Of a stretch of 64,000 bases of DNA, positions 52,546-60,207 are shown piece by piece; position 1 is the first letter of the stretch, and each line of letters opens with the position of its first letter. Under the pieces are notes generated by a model. That model was given only the letters and a program-made list of their open reading frames with translations. It made no database searches and was not told the DNA's origin. The stretch is from a bacterium. Its GTDB lineage: Bacteria; Armatimonadota; Zipacnadia; Zipacnadales; Zipacnadaceae. A program made the translations under genes and the position numbers. The stretch spans positions 62,001-126,000 of the forward strand of contig JAUWYY010000007.1 in assembly GCA_030615605.1 (NCBI GenBank), written 5' to 3'.

Positions 52546-53433
52546 ATGCCTGATCTGGGAAACCTGTTGACCGCGATGGTCACGCCCTTTGACGAGGATT
52601 TGCAAGTTGATTACGACCGCGCCGCCCAGCTCGCCGTAAAGCTCATCGAGGAGGGCAACGAGGGCCTGGTTACAACCGGCACCACCGGTGAATCTCCTAC
52701 TCTGAGCGACGAGGAGAAGCTCGAGCTGTACCAGGTGGTTAAGGACGCTGTCGGCGTCGATGTCACGGTAATTGCCGGCACGGGCAGCAACAACCATGAG
52801 CATACTATCGAGCTGAGCCAAAAGGCTGCCCAGACCGGCGTGGACGGCATAATGCTCGTCGGCCCTTATTACAATAGACCCTCTCAGGAGGGCTTCTATC
52901 AGCATTTCTCGCGAGCGGCTGCCGCCGTTGATTTGCCCATCATCGTCTACAACGTCCCCGGCCGCACCGGTGAGAACATCACTGCCGAGACGATGATTCG
53001 CCTGGCCGAAGATGTACCCAATATCGTCGCCGTCAAGGAAGCCAGTGGGGATATCACCCAGATCAGCGAGATCTGCGCGGGCACGCCCGATGATTTCGTC
53101 GTCTATTCAGGCGACGATTCAATGACCCTGCCGATACTGGCGGTCGGCGGCCGCGGAGTCATCAGCGTGGTGGCGCATGTGGTCGCCGCAGAGATGCTGG
53201 AGATGATCAGTGCCTTCCATGACTGGGATAACCGGCGCGCCTGGCAGATACACCACAAGCTGCTGCCCATTTTTGACGCGGCCTTCCTGCCGTCGGGCAA
53301 CCCGCCGTGCATCAAGCGCGCTCTGCAAATCTGCGGCTTTGACTGCGGCGGCGTGCGCCTGCCGCTGGTGGAGGCCAACGATGAAGACACCGCCACGATC
53401 CGCCGGGCCTGTCAGGAGCTGGGCTTGGCCTAG
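52546..53433 (+). CDS. dapA: 4-hydroxy-tetrahydrodipicolinate synthase
   Basis: 295 residues from the ATG at 52546. The TIM-barrel features are LLTAMVTPFDEDLQVDY at the start, GTTGESPTLSDEEK, VIAGTGSNNHEHTIELS, the active-site Tyr in IVYNVPGRTGENI and the Schiff-base Lys in IVAVKEASGDI. The enzyme condenses pyruvate with aspartate semialdehyde, the first committed step to lysine and diaminopimelate. The gene follows the dehydrogenase gene after 82 nt. Confidence 0.95.
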   Translation: MPDLGNLLTAMVTPFDEDLQVDYDRAAQLAVKLIEEGNEGLVTTGTTGESPTLSDEEKLELYQVVKDAVGVDVTVIAGTGSNNHEHTIELSQKAAQTGVDGIMLVGPYYNRPSQEGFYQHFSRAAAAVDLPIIVYNVPGRTGENITAETMIRLAEDVPNIVAVKEASGDITQISEICAGTPDDFVVYSGDDSMTLPILAVGGRGVISVVAHVVAAEMLEMISAFHDWDNRRAWQIHHKLLPIFDAAFLPSGNPPCIKRALQICGFDCGGVRLPLVEANDEDTATIRRACQELGLA

Positions 53434-53491
53434 TCTGCTTTTGGGATAGCCATGCAAAGCCAGTCAGTCCGCTCAGGGGTGGAGCAAGGCA

Positions 53492-54052
53492 GTGGATGAT
53501 ATGATTGAAGCGATTGCCGAGGAGATTCGCAACTGTACCCGCTGCTCGCTGGCGGAGGGACGCACCAACGCGGTGCCCGGCGAGGGCGCCGCTGACGCGG
53601 ACATCATGTTCATCGGCGAGGGCCCCGGCCAGCACGAGGATCGCCAGGGCCGGCCGTTTGTGGGCCCGGCGGGCAAGCTACTCGACGAGTTACTCCACGA
53701 TGCCGGCCTGAGCCGGGATCAGGTCTTCATCACAAATATCATCAAATGCCGCGCTCCTCAGAATCGCGACCCGCGTCCCGATGAAATCCAGGCCTGTCGG
53801 GGCTACCTGGACGGGCAGATAGCGGCCATCAATCCCGGGGCCATCTGCCTGGTCGGACGCCCGGCCACCCAGACGCTGCTCGATCCTAAAGCCTCCATCA
53901 GCAAAGTCCACGGCCGGCCCTTTGAGCGCGACGGCATCCTCTACGTGCCCATCTACCACCCCGCTGCCTGCCTGCACAATCCCGGCCTGCGTTCGGCGGT
54001 CGTCGAAGACTTCGAGAAGCTCAAAGCCCTGCTCGACCAGCATCTGGGGTGA
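53492..54052 (+). CDS. Family 4 uracil-DNA glycosylase
   Basis: A 186-residue Fe-S glycosylase. Cluster Cys residues are in NCTRCSLAEGR and further at KCRAPQNRDP and CRGYL. Motif A is MFIGEGPGQHEDRQGRPFVG and motif B is YHPAACLHNP. It excises uracil from DNA, mainly that from cytosine deamination. The start is a GTG at 53492, with GGAG upstream; an ATG three codons on is an alternative. Confidence 0.93.
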   Translation: MDDMIEAIAEEIRNCTRCSLAEGRTNAVPGEGAADADIMFIGEGPGQHEDRQGRPFVGPAGKLLDELLHDAGLSRDQVFITNIIKCRAPQNRDPRPDEIQACRGYLDGQIAAINPGAICLVGRPATQTLLDPKASISKVHGRPFERDGILYVPIYHPAACLHNPGLRSAVVEDFEKLKALLDQHLG

Positions 54053-54065
54053 GGGCACGGTAGGA

Positions 54066-54109
54066 CCGGCTTCCAGCCGGTGGTACACAGGCAGGATGCC
54101 TGTGCCACC
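54066..54109. repeat. Two adjacent perfect hairpins (REP-like)
   Basis: CCGGCT-TCC-AGCCGG (54066-54080) is directly followed by a longer hairpin at 54079-54109 with stem arms GGTGG and CACAGGCA, a GGA loop and TGCCTGTG and CCACC. It sits just behind the glycosylase stop codon and may serve as transcript end or as a REP unit. No U-run follows. Confidence 0.65.
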
Positions 54110-54115
54110 ATTAGC

Positions 54116-54370
54116 CTGTATTATTCATGAAGATAGAAGGGATGAGGTTTCAGAAGACCTGAAGTTGGCCCTAGAAAGATGTTGATGATAGTTTACAGTC
54201 TGCTATGAAGAATGCCAGGGGGTAACTATTAACTGGGCTACTCTACTTGTAAAGTTTTTGCCGGCCTGTCCGCTGTAGCTATACTTGTGTAGCGCAGGCG
54301 GGAAAGGTGCGGAAAACCGGCTTTTTCCAAAAAGCGGGTTTTCCGCAAAATCCGTTTATGAATAATTCGG
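54116..54370 (+). repeat. Leader repeat element, copy 1 (upstream of xerC)
   Basis: A 255-bp element whose ends are imperfect inverted repeats (GTATTATTCATGAAG and TTTATGAATAATTC). The 3' part has TTGTAAAGTTTTTGCCGG and a 38-bp near-perfect palindrome at 54309-54346 (GCGGAAAACC...GGTTTTCCGC). Copy 2 is at 63598-63814 and a shorter copy 3 at 58067-58147. Copy 1 has an extra stretch of about 38 bp (54265-54302) that is absent from copies 2 and 3. Confidence 0.85.
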
Positions 54371-54383
54371 GTTAGAAAAGACC

Positions 54384-55334
54384 ATGCCTGCCGAGCAGAT
54401 TGACGCATTTATGGAGTATATGACCGGTGTGCGCGGGGTGTCGGCCAATACCGCCGAGGCCTACGCGCATGACGCCGTCCAGTTCGTGGACTTCCTCGGC
54501 CAACTGTGGGGCGAAGAGCAGGCCTGGGCGCTGGGCGAAGTGGACTATCCTACCATCCGCCGCTACCTGGCGCACCTCAATCGGATGGAGTATGCCCGCA
54601 GCACCATCAACCGCAAGCTGGCCGCGCTGCGCGCGCTGTTCCGCTTCCTGGTGGACGAGGGGAAGATCGAGCAGAATCCGGCGGCCGCCGCGCCTACTCC
54701 CAAGCAGGCTCACAAGCTGCCCGAGGTGCTCTACGAATACGAGCTGGAGCAACTGCTAACCGCCCCCGATACCAATAAGCCCGCTGGCCAGCGCGACCGG
54801 GTCATCCTGGAGCTGCTCTACGCCAGCGGCATGCGCGTCTCGGAGCTGGCCGCCCTGGATATTGACGACCTGAATATGGACCAGCGCCAGATCCGCGTCA
54901 TCGGCAAGGGCGACCGTGAGCGCATTGTATTCTTTGGCCGGCCCGCGGCCAGCGCTGTCATTCACTACCGCAACCACGGGCGCCAGGTGCTGTTGCGCAA
55001 ACGGGCCGACGCTGAGACAGAATCAGCGCTGCTGCTTAATCCGTCCGGCACGCGCCTGTCGGTGCGCAGCATCCAGAATATCGTGCGCAAGTACGTAATA
55101 CAGACGGCGGCCAGCGCCAATATCAGTCCACACAGCCTCCGCCACAGCTTCGCCACGCACTTGCTGGACCGTGGCGCGGACCTGCGCAGCATCCAGGAGC
55201 TACTCGGCCACAATAACCTGGGCACCACCCAGATCTACACCCACGTCACCACCCAACGCATCAAAGAGGCGTACCACAAAGCCCATCCGCTGGCAAAACA
55301 TGGAGGGCCGGACAGTCCGTGCCACGATACCTAA
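54384..55334 (+). CDS. xerC: Tyrosine recombinase XerC/XerD
   Basis: A 316-residue recombinase. The N-terminal SAM-like domain (GVSANTAEAYAHDAVQF) is followed by the catalytic domain with Arg in YASGMRVSELAALD, Lys in VIGKGDRER, HxxR in SPHSLRHSFATHLL, His in LGHNNLGTTQ and Tyr in IYTHVT. It resolves chromosome dimers at dif. The arrangement xerC-hslV-hslU is widespread, but here 2.8 kb of accessory genes intervene. The last ten residues (GGPDSPCHDT) are unlike normal XerC ends and are encoded antisense to a broken helix-turn-helix gene. Confidence 0.93.
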   Translation: MPAEQIDAFMEYMTGVRGVSANTAEAYAHDAVQFVDFLGQLWGEEQAWALGEVDYPTIRRYLAHLNRMEYARSTINRKLAALRALFRFLVDEGKIEQNPAAAAPTPKQAHKLPEVLYEYELEQLLTAPDTNKPAGQRDRVILELLYASGMRVSELAALDIDDLNMDQRQIRVIGKGDRERIVFFGRPAASAVIHYRNHGRQVLLRKRADAETESALLLNPSGTRLSVRSIQNIVRKYVIQTAASANISPHSLRHSFATHLLDRGADLRSIQELLGHNNLGTTQIYTHVTTQRIKEAYHKAHPLAKHGGPDSPCHDT

Positions 55335-55376
55335 GTCTTTAGCCGCCTGCTTGACCGTCAGCTCAAGGTCTGTCAC
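55310..55376 (-). pseudogene. 5' fragment of an excisionase-like helix-turn-helix gene, truncated at the xerC end
   Basis: On the minus strand a GTG at 55376 with GGAGGGG upstream starts VTDLELTVKQAAKDLGIVAR and TVR, the start of an excisionase/MerR-type helix-turn-helix. The similarity stops at about 55310, where the antisense of xerC begins. It marks a junction where foreign DNA abuts xerC. Two short related starts (MPDLELTFERL at 55424, VPDIELAVEQAG near 55800) lie behind the next two genes. Confidence 0.5.
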
Positions 55377-55428
55377 TGTTTCCCCTCCTTTACAACCGCT
55401 CGAAGGTTAGTTCAAGATCTGGCATGGG

Positions 55429-55692
55429 CTATTCGTCGCGTTCATCATACTCAAAGCAGATTGGCTTGCCCGGCGGGCCAGTCGTTTGGGCTAGGATCAC
55501 CAGCGCCATCTTTGCGGCAGCATCTTTGGGCAGAAGCAGACGGCTCTCATTATGGCTGCCCCTATAGTCAGGTGCGCCCCTCAGCCAAATACCAACAAAA
55601 CCGTCAGTTTCGCAACGGACCGTGACCTCGTAAACTCCGCTCTCGTCCCACCCATACCAGCGGCCACTGCTATAGTGGAGTTGTGCTTCCAT
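55429..55692 (-). CDS. Small acidic protein of unknown function
   Basis: An 87-residue protein with a strong ribosome site (GGAGG) and ATG start. It is rich in aromatic and charged residues and probably all-beta (LHYSSGRWYGWDESGVYEVT; FVGIWLRGAPDYRG). No signal peptide and no known family. Its leader (AAAGACGATG) resembles that of the lipoprotein gene upstream (AAAGACCATG), and both are followed by similar downstream sequence, so they may belong to one duplicated unit. Confidence 0.6.
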   Translation of the reverse strand: MEAQLHYSSGRWYGWDESGVYEVTVRCETDGFVGIWLRGAPDYRGSHNESRLLLPKDAAAKMALVILAQTTGPPGKPICFEYDERDE

Positions 55693-55802
55693 CGTCTTTG
55701 CCTCCCTTCCCGATTGTCAGGACTGTTTGACTATTCGCCACAGCTCCCGATTGCCCTGCTCACGCCCGCCTGCTCGACGGCCAGCTCAATGTCCGGCACG
55801 GG

Positions 55803-56204
55803 CTATACCTTGTGAAGCCATATCCAGAGCAAGCCGAAGCCCTCTACCAGGCCCACCTCATATATCTGACTGCCCTCACGATGCCAAGTAACAGGGTCCT
55901 CGCCCACCTCGTACAGCATATACTCCTCTTCTCCCACCTTTGCCCAAGTCCCCGCGCCACTGTGGGGAGGCATCCCCGGCATCGTTCCGAAGTCCGTCCA
56001 GGTCCCCGCTGTAGTGAAGGTTGCTGTGTAGAAGATTCCCATCTCCTCGACGGGAACCTTGGCTCCGCTATACGAATCGCTGAGCGCATAAGCCTCCCAC
56101 GTCCCGACGATAAAATCCTGGCTCGGGGTGCCTCCGCCGCCTCCACCACAGCCTGCGATTAAGACCACTGCTGGGATTGTCAGCCACAGCCACTTCTTGC
56201 TCAT
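55803..56204 (-). CDS. Small lipoprotein
   Basis: 133 residues from the ATG at 56204, with GGGAGGAC upstream. The signal sequence KKWLWLTIPAVVLIAGC ends in a lipobox and is followed by a polyglycine run. The mature domain looks like a lipocalin-type or META-like beta barrel (DFIVGTWEAYALSD; FTTAGTWTDFGTM; VTWHREGSQIYEVG). Such domains are frequent in small secreted proteins and give no specific function. Confidence 0.7.
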   Translation of the reverse strand: MSKKWLWLTIPAVVLIAGCGGGGGGTPSQDFIVGTWEAYALSDSYSGAKVPVEEMGIFYTATFTTAGTWTDFGTMPGMPPHSGAGTWAKVGEEEYMLYEVGEDPVTWHREGSQIYEVGLVEGFGLLWIWLHKV

Positions 56205-56476
56205 GGTCTTTGTCCTCCCTTTTTGAATGTTGCTTTCGCTGTTCGTCAAGCCGACGAGCCGATGACGAGGCTTACCCTGGGCGGCAACCGCGCAGCCGCC
56301 CGCCGGCAATTCGTTTTTACTCTTGTATCCTATCACAGTTCTCTCGACCGGTCAAATCCACGCACGCTAGGCATATCATCCACAGCAATAACACAGTTTC
56401 CTCCCCAGCAGGTATCGTACTGCTCCTTGAAGAATACACCAGTATCAGAGAGCCACCGGCGTGGGATATCTATATC

Positions 56477-56773
56477 ATGAAAACCACAAAACCAATCGAA
56501 TTCTCGCAACATGCTACCGAGCGGCTTACTCAGCGGGGAGCCACCAAAGCGGAAGCGATCGCAGCGATAAGAGAAGGGGACTGGACTGCTGCACGGGGAA
56601 ATCGCTATGAGTCGGAGAAGGTTTTCGGGTATAATAGTCAATGGCACGGGCGGCACTACCGATACAAGACAGTGAGACCTGTTTTCACTGAGGAGCGCAC
56701 CCAGATAGTCGTCGTCACCGTTTACGTATACTTCTCGTCAAGACGAGGTGGTGGCAGTGAAGATAACCTATGA
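56477..56773 (+). CDS. DUF4258-type toxin-like protein
   Basis: A 98-residue protein of the RelE/BrnT-like DUF4258 group: FSQHATERLTQRGATKAEAI with the conserved His and Arg, a central WHGRHYRYKTVRPVFTE and VVTVYVYF near the end. Members pair with DUF2283 proteins, as here (the next gene overlaps by 17 bases from its likely start), and are taken to be toxin-antitoxin modules with a possible ribonuclease toxin. Toxicity has not been shown for most of them. Lower GC than the neighbouring xerC and hslU genes suggests acquisition. Confidence 0.8.
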   Translation: MKTTKPIEFSQHATERLTQRGATKAEAIAAIREGDWTAARGNRYESEKVFGYNSQWHGRHYRYKTVRPVFTEERTQIVVVTVYVYFSSRRGGGSEDNL

Positions 56774-56972
56774 TCCCGAAGTTGATGCCTTATACATTAA
56801 GCTGCGCGACGACGTGGCCCGCACCGAGAGGCTAGGCGATGACGTCGCCATTGACTACGATGCCGACGGCGCAGTGGCCGGGATTGAGATTCTTTCGGCC
56901 AAGCAGAGCGCTTTTGCCCACAGTGACGCCCTCGAAGTGAGCTTCCAGAAGCTTGCGGCACCAGCAAAGTAG
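56757..56972 (+). CDS. DUF2283-family protein, probable antitoxin
   Basis: About 71 residues from a GTG at 56757 with GAGGTGG upstream; earlier in-frame GTG codons at 56748 and 56751 are possible. KITYDPEVDALYIKLRDDVA, VAIDYDADGAVAGIEIL and the short helical end are a complete DUF2283 domain. It overlaps the DUF4258 gene, and the pair is found together in many genomes. It presumably neutralises the DUF4258 protein and represses the operon. Confidence 0.85.
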   Translation: MKITYDPEVDALYIKLRDDVARTERLGDDVAIDYDADGAVAGIEILSAKQSAFAHSDALEVSFQKLAAPAK

Positions 56973-56973
56973 C

Positions 56974-57052
56974 CAGTAGCCCTTGCGTTCGTCCCCTCAA
57001 CATTCCCCCTGCGGCAGGTATTTATGCCCCCGGTGTAGAACAAGGCATATGG
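56974..57052. repeat. Leader repeat of a second family, copy a
   Basis: Contains GCCCCCGGTGTAGAACAAGG preceded by a GGCAGGTAT segment. Copy b is at 57925-57998. The two directly flank the TIM-barrel gene. A short related stretch (TTCCTCCCCAGCAGGTATC) lies at about 56397-56415, ahead of the DUF4258 gene. Confidence 0.8.
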
Positions 57053-57137
57053 ATAATTCCGATTCAAGCCAACGGTGTTGGCTCTACCCAATAAGGAGTG
57101 ATGGGGGTGTTGAGGCATTTTTAGCAAAGAGCACGAG

Positions 57138-57923
57138 ATGCCAGAACTCGCACTGAATGTCTTGGACAGTGAGCTGAACCAGGCAGCTGCCTTCGCTCGA
57201 TCTGAGGGAGTTGGACTTGAGGTCACCGCATTTGCGTTTCCTTGGCAGCTCGCAGAGTACGATGCTGACATCATGGCTCGACATATCCGCGCACTTGAGG
57301 GCATCGCTCCAATTGCGTCGCACGGGCCATTCCTGGACCTGGCCGCGACCAGCCGCGACCCGGCCATCACTGCTATTTGTGAACAGCGCCACAGGCAGTC
57401 CCTTGAGGCCGCGTTCCAACTCAAAGCGACTACATATGTGGCTCATACCAATTTCAATCCAGTGATACGGCAGGAGGACTATAGGCGGGATTTTGTTCGG
57501 CGCTTGTGTGATTTCTGGTTACCGCTAGCGGATATGGCAGGCCAGCAAGATGTGACGATCGTGCTGGAGAATCTTTGGGAGGAAGGCCCCGAGATCCAAC
57601 AGCAATCCGTAGATATGGCAAACCATCCTTACCTTAGGGCCAGCTTCGACAACGGGCACGCACTGGTTTTCTCGAGTAGGCCGGCATCAGACTGGATTAA
57701 GGCATTGGGGGACTCCCTGGCACACCTGCACCTGCACGACAATAACGGAGAGCAGGACGAGCATCTACCTGTGGGGCAAGGGGTTGAGAATTGGTCTGAT
57801 TTGCTGGAGGCTGTGCTCCGTTACGCTCCGAATGCCTTGCTTGTCGCCGAAAGTGATGAGCTTGAAAGCAATAAGAGTAGTATACGGCGACTGCAGAGTG
57901 AGCTTGCCGCAATAACGGAGTAA
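57138..57923 (+). CDS. Sugar phosphate isomerase/epimerase-like TIM-barrel protein
   Basis: A 261-residue AP-endonuclease-2-type barrel. Candidate metal ligands are His in IASHGPFLDL, Glu in VLENLWEEG, Asp and His in ASFDNGHALV, and His in LHLHDNNGEQDEHLPVG, the last a hallmark of the fold. Substrate unknown; some relatives act on DNA (endonuclease IV) and others on sugars or inosose. It is flanked by direct repeats and lies between the toxin-antitoxin-like pair and hslV, so it looks like part of an inserted block. Confidence 0.8.
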   Translation: MPELALNVLDSELNQAAAFARSEGVGLEVTAFAFPWQLAEYDADIMARHIRALEGIAPIASHGPFLDLAATSRDPAITAICEQRHRQSLEAAFQLKATTYVAHTNFNPVIRQEDYRRDFVRRLCDFWLPLADMAGQQDVTIVLENLWEEGPEIQQQSVDMANHPYLRASFDNGHALVFSSRPASDWIKALGDSLAHLHLHDNNGEQDEHLPVGQGVENWSDLLEAVLRYAPNALLVAESDELESNKSSIRRLQSELAAITE

Positions 57924-57924
57924 T

Positions 57925-57998
57925 TGGTAGCCCCGGCATCCGTCCCTAACGTTCCTCCCAGCAGGTATCCAGGCCCCCGGTGTAGAACAAGGCATTGG
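57925..57998. repeat. Leader repeat of the second family, copy b
   Basis: Shares GCCCCCGGTGTAGAACAAGG and the CAGCAGGTAT segment with copy a. It is followed by a hairpin with arms GGCGAACC and GGTTCGCC (about 58007-58058), whereas copy a is followed by a shorter hairpin (GCCAAC and GTTGGC). Confidence 0.8.
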
Positions 57999-58066
57999 CA
58001 GTGTCGGCGAACCAGCGGGTTACACAAGTGCACTATACGCCAATGAAGCAGGTTCGCCGTACCCAC

Positions 58067-58147
58067 ACTTGGAAAGTTTTTGCCGGAGGGGTCGCGGGGA
58101 ACCGGCTTTTTCCAAAAAGCGGGTTCCCCGCTCCAGCCGTTATTCAG
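58067..58147 (+). repeat. Leader repeat element, copy 3 (upstream of hslV)
   Basis: AAAGTTTTTGCCGG followed by a 38-bp palindrome at 58094-58131 (GCGGGGAACC...GGTTCCCCGC). Relative to copies 1 and 2, two A-T pairs of the stem are G-C pairs, with both arms changed. It ends 20 nt before the hslV start codon. Confidence 0.85.
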
Positions 58148-58167
58148 TACCAACGAGGTGTTTTGTT

Positions 58168-58701
58168 ATGAGAATTCGCTCAACTACGGTCATAGCGGTG
58201 CGGCGGGATGGTGAGACGGCGCTGGCTGCCGACGGGCAGGTCAGCATTGAGGATACTATCTTCAAGGCCAGCGCGGTGAAGCTGCGCAAGATGCGCGACG
58301 ATCAGGTGCTGGTGGGCTACGCGGGGGCGGCGGCGGATGCCCTGGCGCTGTTTGAACGGCTGGAGGGCCAGCTTGACAAGTATAGCGGCAACCTCCAGCG
58401 CGCGGTGGTCGAGCTGGCCAAGGAGTGGCGCACCGACCGGGCGCTGCGCCAGCTCCAGGCGCTGATGATCGCCGCCGATAAGGACAATTTGATGCTGGTT
58501 TCGGGGACCGGCGACGTGCTGGTGCCTGACGGCGACATCGTGGGCATCGGCACCGGCGGCGGCTACGCCCAGGCCGCCGCGGAGGCCCTGCTCAAGTACA
58601 CCGACAAGCCGGCTGCGGAAATTGCTGAGGAAGCAGTGAGCATTGCCGCAGGTATCTGCGTCTATACTAATGAAGATATCACAGTGGAGGTCGTGAAGTA
58701 G
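58168..58701 (+). CDS. hslV: ATP-dependent protease subunit HslV
   Basis: 177 residues from the ATG at 58168, with ACGAGGTG upstream. The N-terminus reads RIRSTTVIAVRRDG; the Thr pair contains the catalytic nucleophile, though a four-residue extension precedes it, where most HslV start MTTI-like; processing would have to remove it. KVRKM-like KLRKMRDDQVLVGYAGAAAD and GDVLVPDGDIVGIGTGGGYAQAAA match the family. HslV forms two hexameric rings capped by HslU, which is encoded three bases downstream. Confidence 0.95.
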   Translation: MRIRSTTVIAVRRDGETALAADGQVSIEDTIFKASAVKLRKMRDDQVLVGYAGAAADALALFERLEGQLDKYSGNLQRAVVELAKEWRTDRALRQLQALMIAADKDNLMLVSGTGDVLVPDGDIVGIGTGGGYAQAAAEALLKYTDKPAAEIAEEAVSIAAGICVYTNEDITVEVVK

Positions 58702-58704
58702 CTG

Positions 58705-60120
58705 ATGATAGATTACCTGACTCCTAAAGAGATCGTCGAGCGGCTTGACCGTTATATTATCGGGCAGGATGAGGCCAAGCGGACGGTGGCTATTGCCCTG
58801 CGCAATCGCGCCCGCCGTCGCGAGCTGGACGATGACCTGCGCGATGAGGTCATTCCCAAGAACATCCTGATGATCGGGCCGACCGGCGTGGGCAAGACAG
58901 AAATTGCCCGCCGGCTGGCTAATCTGGCCGACGCCCCCTTTATCAAGGTCGAGGCGACCAAGTTCACCGAGGTCGGCTATGTGGGCCGGGATGTGGAGGC
59001 CATCATCCGCGACCTGACGGACATCGCTTACCGTATGGAACAACAGCGCGCCTTTGAAGACATCGAGGACGAGGCCGAACGCCGGGCCAATGAGCGACTG
59101 GTGGACATTCTTGCGGGCATTGAAGGTGGCCGCCCCGCTACACCACCGCTCAGCCAGATCTTCGGCGCAGATCAGCCCACTCCCGAGCAGATGGAGGCCG
59201 AAGGGCAGCGCCGCGAGCAGATGGCGCGCCAGGAAGAGCGCGTGCGCGACTTCACCCGCCAGCGGCTGGAGGCCGGCGAACTGGAAGATGAGGAGATTGA
59301 GATTGAGGTGGAAGAGTCGTCGGTGCAGAGCATGCAGATATTCAGCGCCGCCGGTATGGAAGAGATGGGGATGGACATGCAGAATATGCTGGGCAATATC
59401 TTCCCCAGTAAAAAGAGTTCTAAGCGCACTACCGTGGCCGAGGCCCGCCGCGTCCTCACATACCAGGAAGCCGACAAGCTCATTGATGACCAGGAAGTAG
59501 CCCGCCGCGCCCTGGAGGCGACCGAGGAGGATGGCATCGTCTTTCTTGATGAGCTGGACAAGGTCACGGGGGGTAAAGGCGAGGGCCGTTACGGGCCGGA
59601 TGTCTCCCGCGAGGGCGTCCAGCGCGATATTCTGCCCATCATCGAGGGCTGCACGGTGACTACCAAATACGGGCCGGTGGATACCGACCATATCCTGTTC
59701 ATCTGCGCGGGGGCCTTCCACATCTCCAAGCCCTCCGATCTGATCCCCGAACTGCAGGGGCGTATCCCGCTGCGCGTCGAGCTACACAGCCTCACCCAGC
59801 ACGACTTTGAGCGCATTCTGGTCGAGCCGGACAACTCGCTGGTCAAGCAGTACATCGCGCTGCTGGATACCGAGGGCATCGAGCTGGAGTTCACCAAGGA
59901 GGCCGTCGCCGAGATCGCGCGGCTGGCCCAGCAGGTCAATGAGCAAACCGAGAATATCGGCGCTCGCCGGCTCTATACGATGCTGGAGCGGCTGCTGGAT
60001 GAGCTGTCCTTCGAGGCCCCCGAGGTCACCGGCCAGCATATCGTCATTGACGCTGACTACGTCGACAAGCAGCTCGCCGATGTCGTCGAAGACCGCGACC
60101 TGAGCAGGTATATGTTGTAA
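58705..60120 (+). CDS. hslU: ATPase subunit HslU of the HslUV protease
   Basis: A 471-residue AAA+ protein. It has [21 protein letters not shown] at the start, Walker [10 protein letters not shown], the [14 protein letters not shown] pore-proximal segment, a family-specific I-domain (about residues 115-250), Walker B FLDELDKV, and the C-terminal [16 protein letters not shown] and DLSRYML end, which docks into HslV. It unfolds substrates and feeds them to HslV. Size and order match the family exactly. Confidence 0.97.
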   Translation: MIDYLTPKEIVERLDRYIIGQDEAKRTVAIALRNRARRRELDDDLRDEVIPKNILMIGPTGVGKTEIARRLANLADAPFIKVEATKFTEVGYVGRDVEAIIRDLTDIAYRMEQQRAFEDIEDEAERRANERLVDILAGIEGGRPATPPLSQIFGADQPTPEQMEAEGQRREQMARQEERVRDFTRQRLEAGELEDEEIEIEVEESSVQSMQIFSAAGMEEMGMDMQNMLGNIFPSKKSSKRTTVAEARRVLTYQEADKLIDDQEVARRALEATEEDGIVFLDELDKVTGGKGEGRYGPDVSREGVQRDILPIIEGCTVTTKYGPVDTDHILFICAGAFHISKPSDLIPELQGRIPLRVELHSLTQHDFERILVEPDNSLVKQYIALLDTEGIELEFTKEAVAEIARLAQQVNEQTENIGARRLYTMLERLLDELSFEAPEVTGQHIVIDADYVDKQLADVVEDRDLSRYML

Positions 60121-60123
60121 CGG

Positions 60124-60166
60124 ATAGTGGATAGTGGGCAGTGGATGGTAAACAGTGGACTGTAGC
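60124..60166. repeat. AGTGG-type repeat behind hslU
   Basis: ATAGTGGATAGTGGGCAGTG and AAACAGTGGACTGTAG. It resembles the stretches at 39761-39796 and 39986-40012 in the tRNA cluster. It starts three bases after the hslU stop codon. Confidence 0.55.
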
Positions 60167-60207
60167 AGACGATGAGCTAATCAACGGTCAGAGAGGGGGT
60201 GAGACTA

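Noticed and set aside
54116-54370. The leader hairpins as intrinsic terminators of the preceding genes
   Set aside because: The palindrome is long and strong, but it is followed by CAAAATCCG or CTCCAGCCG, not by a run of T, and it lies right before start codons.
58180-59721. A 513-codon open frame antisense to hslV and hslU
   Set aside because: The plus-strand genes are unmistakable; long antisense frames are expected at this base composition, and the antisense protein has no recognisable domain.
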